Shown piece by piece: positions 8,476 through 16,204 of a DNA stretch of 64,000 nucleotides. Both the position numbers and the translations under genes were made by a program. The stretch covers positions 16,309-80,308 of the forward strand of contig JAGHZQ010000082.1 in the NCBI GenBank assembly GCA_017746715.1. The letters run 5' to 3'. Position 1 is the first letter of the stretch; each line of letters opens with the position of its first letter. Source of the DNA: Cyanobacteria bacterium SBLK (GTDB taxonomy: Bacteria > Cyanobacteriota > Cyanobacteriia > Cyanobacteriales > Spirulinaceae). The notes beneath the pieces are model-generated. The model saw nothing but the letters and a program-made list of their open reading frames with translations, made no database searches and had not been told where the DNA came from.

Positions 8476-8859
8476 TATTTTTCCAATATATTTCGTCTTG
8501 TTTCAAGGTAACGTGCGTTACCTTGAAACAGCAGAAATCTCCATTTTGCTTAATTTTGATGAACGATCGCCAGCCCATTTCCCTCGTCGCTTAATATATC
8601 TACACATTGCGAGATTAATATTTTCAACGTTTTAAGATGATAGTTGAAAAATTGTTTTATTTCGATCGCCGCGATCGCGAAAAACATACACCAAAAGACG
8701 GGCAACCCTACAAGTCAATTGATGGAAACTTTACCAAACCTTTAATTTTCCCTCGGCTAATGTATTTTTTTTGACAAGATCGATCTCGGCAAGTTTCAAA
8801 GCACGATCGAACTCTCTATAATTCATTTTATTCGGGGATATCCTAGGAGGACTTCATTG
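8476..8859. other. 384-bp divergent intergenic region
   Basis: It holds the 8499-8530 palindrome, a HIP1-like cluster near 8665-8680, a TTGACA hexamer at 8771-8776 and a TATAAT hexamer at 8817-8822. The two hexamers are too far apart (40 bp) to form one promoter, but TATAAT is well placed for the plus-strand gene at 8860. No small open reading frame with a ribosome-binding site is seen. Confidence 0.5.
8499..8530. promoter_or_regulatory. Perfect 32-bp palindrome upstream of the DUF6391-like gene
   Basis: The arms TGTTTCAAGGTAACG (8499-8513) and its exact complement (8516-8530) are separated by 2 bp. No T-run follows on either strand, so it is not a normal intrinsic terminator. Position 24 bp before the minus-strand start at 8475 suggests an operator or a 5'-leader hairpin. 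No other copy was noticed in this window. Confidence 0.6.
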
Positions 8860-10221
8860 ATGAGAGCCGACCGAGATTTCTTATTTTTGCATAAGGGTAG
8901 CGATCGCGATCGTGAATTTCCCAATACTTTGCCCACGGGTTTTTCCAGTACATTTTCTCCTATGCAATATACCAAGCTCCAAAATGTAACGTCTTTCCGC
9001 TCTCAACACCAGCATTGGCCGCATCATTCGGTTCATCATCCCGTCCATCGCAATAGTGAAGAGTCCCACACTGCAATTTGCGATTTTTTTACAGAGATTG
9101 CCAGTTGCGAGTCTCCCCAACAAGCACTCGATTATTTCAAAGGTCTTTTTATTCTCAAGAGCAATCAAGTTGGCAAAAAAATAGAGCAGTCTTTATACGA
9201 TCTAATCGTTCTCAATCGCAAAGAAGATTTCTTTATTCTTTTAGATCGATGTTGCTGTATTTTAATCAAGCAATGGCTCGTTCAAAAACAAGAAAAGTAT
9301 ATTGCCGACCTCTTACAATTATTACAGAACGAAAAACAATCCTATAAAAACATTCATCCGACCCGGAGAAAATTAAAACAATGGATTCTCGGATTTTCTG
9401 AAAGTCTCTATTTTCAAAGTTTGCAACTGTTTTCATATGATAATCGCCACGAATCAGAAGCAGAGACGGATTGGAAAAATCGCTATACCGCGTACTTATT
9501 GATGGCACAGTCGTTTAATCCCGACTATCCAAGAGAGCATCGAGATGCGGCAAAGTTGCTGGCTGCCAAATTCAATAAAAAATTTAAATTCAAACTGGCA
9601 TTATGCTTGGCTCATTCTAACTTACCCAACTCTTCCCAACGAACGAACCAAAATCCTACCCGCTTAAACTTGCGAACTTTGGGATTGATCCAGCAAATTC
9701 TCGTCAAGCGTAAAAATATGAATTATCGAGGCGTTGCTAATATTTTCCTCAAACAAACCGAAGGAAGTCTTTATAAAGATTTCAAACAAAGCTTCCTCAA
9801 ATATTTATTGTTTTCTCTCAAGCAAAGCAAAACATCAGCTTGGTTGCACGCCAGTATTTCTAACTATTTAGAATCCCTGTATCCTCAATATAACGATAAA
9901 GTTGTTGATGGGAGTTTGCTGTTAAGAATTTGCAAGCGCTCGATCTCCTTTCTCCTCAAACCTGACTGGGATAGTTCGAGCCATCCCTTTACACTTTTAG
10001 CCAAGTGTGGTAATTATTTGACCCTCGCTACTCTTTTGCTCAAAATTATCCTCATTTGTCCGAGTAGCTATAAGCATCTGATTTTATGTACGGTTGCCCT
10101 CATTGAGGAATACGAAACTCATCCCGAGTCAGAATGTCAGTGGTTAATCGGTTTCCTCGAAACCTTGCGAGTGGTTTTGACCATTGCTAACGATAATCAC
10201 TTGACCATCGCTCACGAGTAA
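8860..10221 (+). CDS. Hypothetical protein, all-helical, conserved-looking
   Basis: I do not recognise this 453-residue protein. ATG 8860 has a strong AGGAGG (8845-8850) 9 bases upstream; a TTG at 8857 is the alternative. The N-terminal 60 residues are disordered and rich in His and Gln (HWPHHSVHHPVH). The rest is predicted helical, Lys/Leu-rich, with a Cys triplet in DRCCCILIKQWL (about 129-140) and moderately apolar helices near the C-terminus (TLATLLLKIILICP). It has no signal peptide and no clear catalytic motif. Codon use resembles neighbours. A TATAAT at 8817-8822 may serve as its promoter. Confidence 0.75.
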   Translation: MRADRDFLFLHKGSDRDREFPNTLPTGFSSTFSPMQYTKLQNVTSFRSQHQHWPHHSVHHPVHRNSEESHTAICDFFTEIASCESPQQALDYFKGLFILKSNQVGKKIEQSLYDLIVLNRKEDFFILLDRCCCILIKQWLVQKQEKYIADLLQLLQNEKQSYKNIHPTRRKLKQWILGFSESLYFQSLQLFSYDNRHESEAETDWKNRYTAYLLMAQSFNPDYPREHRDAAKLLAAKFNKKFKFKLALCLAHSNLPNSSQRTNQNPTRLNLRTLGLIQQILVKRKNMNYRGVANIFLKQTEGSLYKDFKQSFLKYLLFSLKQSKTSAWLHASISNYLESLYPQYNDKVVDGSLLLRICKRSISFLLKPDWDSSSHPFTLLAKCGNYLTLATLLLKIILICPSSYKHLILCTVALIEEYETHPESECQWLIGFLETLRVVLTIANDNHLTIAHE

Positions 10222-10336
10222 AGGCAGATTGGGGATTCGACTCATTTTCAACTTCTCCAAAAATAAAATTCTACAGAGTGTCAAATTTCCTGATACAATC
10301 TTTTTTGAAGACCAATACGACACGCTGTCAAAGATC

Positions 10337-10717
10337 ATGTTCAAGAAACTCGGCTTAATTCTTTCCACCGTCCTGTTTGCGATCGCCGCCTTCGCATTCG
10401 TCGCATCTCCAGCTGTTGCAGCCTCCAAGACCGTCAAAATGGGAACCGATACCTACCAACTCAAATTTGACCCCTCCGAAGTCACCGTCAGCCCCGGAGA
10501 CACGATAAAATTCCAAAACAATAATCTTCCCCCTCACAATATTATTTTCGACCAAGAACCGTTCAAGTCCTTGGCGATGGAACCTACCAAAATGTTACTC
10601 ACTCCTTCTGATTCTTACACCATTACCGTTCCCGATGATGCGGCTGCCGGAACTTATACTTTCTTCTGCGCTCCTCACAAAGGCGCTGGAATGACGGGTA
10701 AACTGATCGTTCAATAA
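10337..10717 (+). CDS. petE: Plastocyanin
   Basis: Plastocyanin is the lumenal blue-copper protein that carries electrons from cytochrome b6f to photosystem I (or oxidase). ATG 10337 gives a 126-residue precursor with a signal peptide ending near AVA-AS (about residue 29), matching a mature chain of about 97 residues. The copper ligands are visible: His in LPPHNIIFD and Cys, His, Met in CAPHKGAGM (about 111-119). The frame is open further upstream, but that part does not resemble the family. A convergent terminator with metK follows at 10743-10779. In many cyanobacteria petE responds to copper; no operator was identified here. Confidence 0.97.
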   Translation: MFKKLGLILSTVLFAIAAFAFVASPAVAASKTVKMGTDTYQLKFDPSEVTVSPGDTIKFQNNNLPPHNIIFDQEPFKSLAMEPTKMLLTPSDSYTITVPDDAAAGTYTFFCAPHKGAGMTGKLIVQ

Positions 10718-10742
10718 GATTCGTATTTATCGAAAACTACCG

Positions 10743-10779
10743 TGCAGGGACGTTCGAGGGAACGTCCCTGCATTTTGTT
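10743..10779. terminator. Bidirectional terminator between petE and metK; palindromic repeat family
   Basis: Arms TGCAGGGACGTTC (10743-10755) and its exact complement (10760-10772) enclose GAGG, followed by TTTTGTT on the plus strand. The arms belong to a palindrome type (GGGACGTT/AACGTCCC) that also occurs inside pheT at 17577-17602. It lies between convergent genes and likely ends both transcripts. Confidence 0.85.
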
Positions 10780-10782
10780 ATA

Positions 10783-12042
10783 CTAAACGGTGGCGGCAGC
10801 TAGGGCTTCCGCTTCTTTTTTCAACAGTTCGGCCTTGTCGGTGCGTTCCCAAGGCAGGTCCAGATCCGTCCGCCCCAAATGACCGTAAGCAGCAATTTCT
10901 TGATAGAAACGCCCGCCTCGTTCCTTGGGCAAACCGCGTAAATTAAAGGTTTGGATGATTCCCGCCGGACGCAGTTCAAAATGTTTTTGCACCAACTGCA
11001 AGAGAATCTCTTCTTCTACTTTACCAGTACCGAAGGTCTCCACTAAAACGCTGACGGGACGCGCCACGCCGATGGCGTAACTGACTTGCACTTCGCATTT
11101 TTCCGCCAGTCCCGCCGCAATAATATTTTTGGCAGCATACCGACAAGCATAAGCGGCAGAACGATCCACTTTGGTAGGGTCTTTGCCGGAGAATGCCCCG
11201 CCGCCGTGACGGGAGTAACCGCCATAGGTATCGACGATAATTTTTCGCCCCGTCAATCCCGCATCTCCTTGAGGTCCGCCGATGACAAATTTTCCCGTCG
11301 GGTTGACGAGAAAGCGGGTCTTGTCGTCGGGTTTGACCGAAATATCGGCAAAAACGGGTTTAACGACCGCTTCCATGAGATCGGCTTTAATTTTGGCTTG
11401 AATGGCTTCATTATCCGTCAAATCGCCGATCGCGGCATCGTGTTGAGTAGAAATGAGAATGGTATCGATGCCTACGGGTTTGCCATCTTCATAAATGACG
11501 CTCACTTGGGACTTGCCATCGGGACGGAGATAAGAAAGATCTCCGGTTTTGCGAACGGCAGCGAGGCGACGGCAAATGCGGTGAGCCAAGCTGATAGGCA
11601 TGGGCATGAGTTCGGGGGTTTCGTTGCAGGCATAACCGAACATTAAACCCTGATCTCCCGCTCCAATGCGATCGAGTTCGTCATCGCTGAGTTCGTGCCG
11701 TTGCTCTCGGGCCGTCGTCACCCCTTGGGCGATATCGGGAGACTGTTCGTCAAGGGCGACAAGGACGGCGCAGCTATCGGCAGAAAAACCATTGTCGGCA
11801 TCGGTGTAACCAATTTCGGCAATTTTTTTTCGGGCCAGATTCACAAAATTGACGTTAGCTTGAGAGGTGATTTCGCCAGTGATCAGGACTAAACCCGTAT
11901 TCACGACGACCTCGGCAGCAACGCGACTGGTTTCGTCCTCTGCCAGTAAAGTATCTAAGATAGTATCGGAAATTTGATCGCAAATTTTATCGGGATGTCC
12001 TTCGGTAACGGATTCCGAGGTAAAGAGATAACGACGAGACAA
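10783..12042 (-). CDS. metK: S-adenosylmethionine synthetase
   Basis: MetK makes S-adenosylmethionine from ATP and methionine. The start chosen is TTG at 12042, giving SRRYLFTSESVTEGHPDKIC, the usual family N-terminus; AAGGAG lies 9 bases upstream. A start at 12093 would add 17 unusual residues upstream of that ribosome-binding site. Diagnostic motifs are GAGDQGLMFGYA (ATP-binding loop) and GGGAFSGKDPTKVDRSAAY (P-loop-like region, about residues 279-297). At 419 residues it is normal for cyanobacteria. The gene converges on petE. No SAM riboswitch was recognised in its leader. Confidence 0.96.
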   Translation of the reverse strand: MSRRYLFTSESVTEGHPDKICDQISDTILDTLLAEDETSRVAAEVVVNTGLVLITGEITSQANVNFVNLARKKIAEIGYTDADNGFSADSCAVLVALDEQSPDIAQGVTTAREQRHELSDDELDRIGAGDQGLMFGYACNETPELMPMPISLAHRICRRLAAVRKTGDLSYLRPDGKSQVSVIYEDGKPVGIDTILISTQHDAAIGDLTDNEAIQAKIKADLMEAVVKPVFADISVKPDDKTRFLVNPTGKFVIGGPQGDAGLTGRKIIVDTYGGYSRHGGGAFSGKDPTKVDRSAAYACRYAAKNIIAAGLAEKCEVQVSYAIGVARPVSVLVETFGTGKVEEEILLQLVQKHFELRPAGIIQTFNLRGLPKERGGRFYQEIAAYGHLGRTDLDLPWERTDKAELLKKEAEALAAATV

Positions 12043-12163
12043 TATTGATTTCTCCTTTAGCGCATTGGTTACACGGCAAGCAGATGCAAGCAAATATAAT
12101 CATAATCTTAACGGTCAATGCGGATTCCGCAAATCTTTCTTAAGATGCGGCGATCGCTCCGAT

Positions 12164-12475
12164 CTAAGAAACCTTTTGAGGTCTCCTAAAATCTCCGGCT
12201 AGAAAGGTTATGGGGCAATCGTTCTTCGACATTTGCGCCTGCAAACAAACCTGCAAACAAAAAGGAAGAGAATGAGCATCTCTTCCTTCTTGATGAATTT
12301 TATGGGATTTTTTCGGGTTTTTGGGTTTGTGCTTTTGGCTTTGAATGGGTTCGCCCTTGAGCTTCTTCCGCATCATTTGTTGTTGTTTTTTCAATTGTCG
12401 CTGTCGTGCCGCACCGCCCTTGCCTTTATCATTGCGTCCTCGACGGCGAGGTGACTCCCATCGCTTCAGTCTCAT
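12164..12475 (-). CDS. Possible small basic protein, hypothetical
   Basis: This doubtful 103-residue frame starts at ATG 12475, which has AAGGG about 9 bases upstream (another ATG lies at 12484). The N-terminal half is very basic (RLKRWESPRRRGRNDKGKGG, then KKQQQMMRKKLKG), which would suit nucleic-acid binding. The C-terminal half is unlike a normal folded domain. It follows the 12552-12845 gene on the same strand, and a partial inverted repeat TTACA/TGTAA sits at 12496-12507 just upstream. The composition could also arise by chance. If it is not a gene, 12043-12551 is an empty intergenic region. Confidence 0.35.
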   Translation of the reverse strand: MRLKRWESPRRRGRNDKGKGGAARQRQLKKQQQMMRKKLKGEPIQSQKHKPKNPKKSHKIHQEGRDAHSLPFCLQVCLQAQMSKNDCPITFLAGDFRRPQKVS

Positions 12476-12551
12476 AACCAGCATCCCTTAATATGTTACA
12501 TTTGTAATATAACGCAAAATTTCAGGAACTGCAATAGACTCGTGCTAGTAT

Positions 12552-12845
12552 TTAATCTGTAATATAGCGCCATCCTTCCGGCTCGTATTCCCGTTGGATT
12601 TTCACCAACCAATCCCCTTGAGGCACCGCGATCGCATGGTGTTCTTCATGGCTCAACGTCGCCGTCTCGGATAGCACTCGCAGATAAAGCGTGCCATCTT
12701 TTTCGTATAATTCTGCCTCGCCGTTGCTAATACGATGAGAATGTCCCGTGACTTCACCTTCTGCGAGAGTAAGATGAGAAAGTTTTTTTCCCGTCGTTTC
12801 CGGGACGGGTTTTAAGAGTACGTCGCCTTGTCGAATGGGTTGCAT
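12552..12845 (-). CDS. Small conserved protein with QGDVLL and GEVTGHSHRI motifs
   Basis: A 97-residue soluble protein. The motifs IRQGDVLLKPV (residues 4-14) and LAEGEVTGHSHRIS (27-40), followed by an LSHEEHHAIAVPQGDWLV block (64-81), match a small family of beta-rich proteins found in cyanobacteria and several other phyla. The function is not known. The conserved His residues could bind metal. It is the second gene of a minus-strand run with the exported protein at 12897-13310. Confidence 0.7.
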   Translation of the reverse strand: MQPIRQGDVLLKPVPETTGKKLSHLTLAEGEVTGHSHRISNGEAELYEKDGTLYLRVLSETATLSHEEHHAIAVPQGDWLVKIQREYEPEGWRYITD

Positions 12846-12896
12846 GATTTTTTGGGGATAATGAGAAAGCCATCCTTTTTGATAGTAGCGAATTGT

Positions 12897-13310
12897 TTAG
12901 AAAACTTCAATGCGTCCGTCGTCGTGAAGGTAGATAGAACTATCCCCCTCAATTTTCCCTCCTGGAAGAATTTCTACCCGCAATAAGCGATCGTCAATTT
13001 GTTCGGCATTGAGGATTAATTTTCCCCCTTCGACATCCCAAAAAATCAAAGATAAATTTGGTTTAATCGTCCCACCCCAAAAAAACGGCGACATTCCCTC
13101 AGGCGATAAAAATATCGGTTCTGTTCCTCCCAATTGCTGTACTTCAATCGGAATTGCCGTACGATTAATCACTTCAACTCGAATGATTTGTCCCGGTACA
13201 AACTGCAAGCGAGGCGGGATGCAACTACTTTCGGCCGTACAAGTTCCCGCGATCGCAAAACCTTGTCCCAATAGCAGACTCCCCCCGAAAACCCAAGCAA
13301 AATGTTTCAT
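12897..13310 (-). CDS. Exported hypothetical protein
   Basis: A 137-residue protein with a clear signal peptide (MKHFAWVFGGSLLLGQGFAIA, cleavage near residue 21) and a beta-rich mature domain with two N-terminal cysteines (GTCTAESSCIPP) that could form a disulfide. The pattern FVPGQIIRVEVINRTAIPIEV looks like an immunoglobulin-like or cupredoxin-like strand pair, but no copper ligands are evident. Likely periplasmic. It lies 51 bp upstream of the QGDV-type small gene on the same strand. Confidence 0.7.
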   Translation of the reverse strand: MKHFAWVFGGSLLLGQGFAIAGTCTAESSCIPPRLQFVPGQIIRVEVINRTAIPIEVQQLGGTEPIFLSPEGMSPFFWGGTIKPNLSLIFWDVEGGKLILNAEQIDDRLLRVEILPGGKIEGDSSIYLHDDGRIEVF

Positions 13311-13448
13311 TGGTTATGAGTTATGAGTTGTTGGTTTTTCCCCTTTTGGGAGGAGTAGGAGATAAGTTGGTGGTGAGAGGTTAATAGACTTATTTTCCCC
13401 ATCTCCCCCTGCTTCCAACGCTCCCCTATCCTCCCACGCTTCCCTTCT

Positions 13449-14036
13449 CTAAATCTTAATTGCGCTGGGTTCGTTGGGGGCGGCTGCAATGCGCCGACAT
13501 CCAGACTCGGGCATTGCCCACTGATAGCGGCATTCTTGGGGATTTCCCCAGCATAAACCAATATATAGCTCGTCAAGGGTGGCATCCATTTCCGCCCATT
13601 CGGCCTCTTTGGCCAACTCTTCAGCCATCTCTACCGTCATGCGCTGGCGTTCTTTGCCCAGCAACCATAATTTTAAATGGCGACTGCGATCGCGCCAAAA
13701 CCGCAATACAGACTCTTTTGAGTTTTGTAAAATTTCCTTGTCTTCGGGAATGGCAGCCAATTGATTGTGCAATTCCGGATAGGAAATACTCTCTCCCTGA
13801 AACCGGCAAGTACGCCAAATCAACCCCGAAACCTTGTATTGGTGCTGATACTCGTGAATTTGTTCGCGAAACTCCCGATAGGCATAAACCTTGCTAATTT
13901 TTTCGCAACCCAATGCCAAAGAAAGAACGGGATCGTTAAAGCGTTCTTCCGCCGAAAGCAAGACTCGCTTGCCTTGCCAACTGGCTTGCATTTCGCGATC
14001 GAGGATGGAAATCAGTTGTTGGGTGGTATACGCCAT
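13449..14036 (-). CDS. Conserved cyanobacterial hypothetical protein
   Basis: The 195-residue protein starts at ATG 14036 (MAYTTQQLISILDREMQASW); the frame can be extended to 14096, but the extra 20 residues look non-native. It is a soluble alpha/beta protein with conserved-looking segments VLLSAEERFNDPVL and VYAYREFREQIHEYQ. The C-terminus contains WGNPQECRYQW with Cys residues. I do not recognise a function. It begins a minus-strand run leading to 12552. A heptamer repeat lies upstream at 14124-14144. Confidence 0.65.
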   Translation of the reverse strand: MAYTTQQLISILDREMQASWQGKRVLLSAEERFNDPVLSLALGCEKISKVYAYREFREQIHEYQHQYKVSGLIWRTCRFQGESISYPELHNQLAAIPEDKEILQNSKESVLRFWRDRSRHLKLWLLGKERQRMTVEMAEELAKEAEWAEMDATLDELYIGLCWGNPQECRYQWAMPESGCRRIAAAPNEPSAIKI

Positions 14037-14123
14037 CAGTCTCTTTGTCCTGCAAATGTTCTGGGCATTTACGTGCCATGATAGCGCCGATCTCAATAAG
14101 CCACGAATAATTTAGCGATCGGT

Positions 14124-14144
14124 TGATAACTAATAACTGATAAC
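14124..14144. repeat. Heptameric tandem repeat (TGATAAC type)
   Basis: Three 7-bp units with one substitution lie between the kinase and the 13449-14036 gene. It is the same family as 2182-2202. Non-coding. Confidence 0.75.
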
Positions 14145-14167
14145 TGCTTGCCCCGAGCGTTGCCGAA

Positions 14168-15817
14168 TCACCAGAATCCTTTTCGTCCTTCTGGCATCGT
14201 TGTTGACCAATTGGTTTTCGCTACGGCAAGTTGATTTTCTGTAATTTTTGCACTCGTTAAATTTGCACCGCAAAGATTGGCCTTATTCAAATTGGCTTGA
14301 CTGAAATTGGCATGAGAAAGATCGGCACCTCGCAAATCGGCTTCTTCCAAATCGGCTCCGGCAAAATAGGCGCGAACTAAATTGGCATTGCGTAAATTTG
14401 CTTTTGCCAAACTCGCCTTGCCAAAATCCGCCCTTGCTAAATTTGCTTTTTGCAGATTGACCCGACGTAATTTCGACTCGTGAAAAATTCCCCCCGAAAG
14501 CTCTGCCTCCGGTAAATTGAGTTGGCTGAGATTCTGTTGGGCAAAATCCCGCACTCCTTTAACGTAGCGATCGAGAACCGTTTTTTCATCCAATCTCACC
14601 ACTTTGCGCTTTTTCGCCGGTCTGCCCCCCGTATTCATAATATCGCCCGAATCTGGCAATCGCGAACCTCGGCGGTCAAAGCCCGTTCCTCCCATGCCCG
14701 AATTGTAAGAATTGTATCCTCCCAGTCCCGAGGGACGCTTGCCTCGTTCGCGTCGCCGACGTAACTGTTCGGCTAATTTTTGGGAAGCAGAAGTGGGTTT
14801 GGCGCGATCGCTACTGCTACTATTCGATTCGGAATTGCGTCCGGATGGGGATAAATTGCTGCTGCTATTGTTTTGAGTTTGAGGTGAAATCAAGCCTTGA
14901 GCCAAACTATCCTCATAAGCCTCCAATTCCATCGCTCGCAAAACTTCATCGGCAGTTTTATAGCGATGGCGAACCGATACCTCTAACATTTTTTGCAAGA
15001 CCTTGGCAAATTTGTCAGAAATATCCATTTCTTTGCGCCATTCCATCTCTCCAGTTTTTTGGTTGTAATCTAACTCCTTGGGAGATTTTCCGGTGAGTAA
15101 ATAAATACAGGTTACGCCTAAGGCATAAACGTCGCTCGCATAGACCGGACGCAATGCCATTTGTTCCGGCGGTGCAAATCCTGGAGTCCCGATCGCGAAG
15201 GAGGTCAAAGCCGTTTGATCGGAAGTGCTGGCGGCAGCTTGAGGGTTCACTTTATTTTTAACAGCGCCAAAATCAATTAAAACTATCTTTTTATCCTGCT
15301 CTCGACGAATTAAATTCGCGGGTTTAATATCGCGATGAATCACTTGTTGGGAGTGAATATACTGAATCATTGGCAAGATTTCGCTGAGAAATTGCCTTGC
15401 TCCAGCCTCGCTAATGGGACCGTTCTTTTTAATTTCTTGCTGTAAATTATTGCCCTTTACATATTCCTGTACGAGATAAAAATGCTTGTGATATTCAAAG
15501 TAATCTAAAAGTCTGGGAACTTGCGGATGATTGCCAATTTTTCCCAAGGTTTCTGCTTCCCGCTCGAATAATTCTTTCGCCATTTGAAAGACTTGGGGAT
15601 CGTCCGTTGAAGGACGCAATTGTTTGATTACGCAGGGGGGATTCCCCGGTAATGACATATCGAGGGCGAGAAATGTCGTTCCAAATCCCCCTTGGCCGAG
15701 GGATTTGACACCTCGATAGCGATCGCGCATTAACATTTTTGCGCCGCAACTTTGACAGACCTCGACATTATCGGGGTTTTTTGGGGAAGAACAGGCAGGA
15801 TTGAGGCAATAACTCAT
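14168..15817 (-). CDS. Ser/Thr protein kinase with zinc-ribbon-like N-terminus and pentapeptide repeats (SpkB-like)
   Basis: Domains in order: a four-Cys motif at residues 4-24 (C-x4-C-x11-C-x2-C), a Hanks-type kinase at about 35-310, a low-complexity linker rich in Ser, Asn and Gly (about 315-400), and about fifteen pentapeptide repeats at the C-terminus (from LNLPEAELSG). Kinase motifs are intact: GQGGFGTTF, CVIKQL (ATP Lys), HRDIKPANLI (catalytic loop) and DFGAVK. The order matches SpkB-type cyanobacterial kinases; in SpkB the N-terminal Cys motif is reported to matter for activity. Length 549 residues. No partner gene is adjacent. Confidence 0.93.
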   Translation of the reverse strand: MSYCLNPACSSPKNPDNVEVCQSCGAKMLMRDRYRGVKSLGQGGFGTTFLALDMSLPGNPPCVIKQLRPSTDDPQVFQMAKELFEREAETLGKIGNHPQVPRLLDYFEYHKHFYLVQEYVKGNNLQQEIKKNGPISEAGARQFLSEILPMIQYIHSQQVIHRDIKPANLIRREQDKKIVLIDFGAVKNKVNPQAAASTSDQTALTSFAIGTPGFAPPEQMALRPVYASDVYALGVTCIYLLTGKSPKELDYNQKTGEMEWRKEMDISDKFAKVLQKMLEVSVRHRYKTADEVLRAMELEAYEDSLAQGLISPQTQNNSSSNLSPSGRNSESNSSSSDRAKPTSASQKLAEQLRRRRERGKRPSGLGGYNSYNSGMGGTGFDRRGSRLPDSGDIMNTGGRPAKKRKVVRLDEKTVLDRYVKGVRDFAQQNLSQLNLPEAELSGGIFHESKLRRVNLQKANLARADFGKASLAKANLRNANLVRAYFAGADLEEADLRGADLSHANFSQANLNKANLCGANLTSAKITENQLAVAKTNWSTTMPEGRKGFW

Positions 15818-16204
15818 TCAGCGTCACCAGATGTAACGTTGTCGGAAAACAAGGACTTCAAGAAAATCTTGTTCAAAGCGTGGGGGGTCTAACCCCTCAT
15901 TAAATAAGCCGACAAAATACCCATAATTTTGCGGTTGAGGAATAGAATATTCCTGTCAATACCTAGGATATCTTAATTTTTAGCGATCTTTCTACTAGCG
16001 GGTTCAGTTTCCCCTGCGATCGCGATCGCAGCCATTGAGGATTAGTGAAAAACCATGTATTTTTTTCATTAAACTTCATGAAAATAAAAATAAAAAAGTT
16101 TCGGTCTCAAATATACTTTGTTGTTGATTGCCTTGGCTTTTCCCCAAAACGTCCCGTTCCTTGTAGGATAAAAAATTGACGGTTTCAGGAAAAACGACGA
16201 TTCA
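15818..16204. other. 387-bp divergent intergenic region between kinase and pheT
   Basis: It contains a double HIP1 (16016-16031) and an AT-rich inverted repeat TTTTCAT/ATGAAAA around 16064-16085. It should hold promoters for both neighbours, but no convincing paired -35/-10 was identified. No gene is seen. Confidence 0.45.

Noticed and set aside
11995..12163. SAM riboswitch before metK
   Set aside because: No SAM-I, II, III or IV motif is recognisable; the leader is short and AT-rich.
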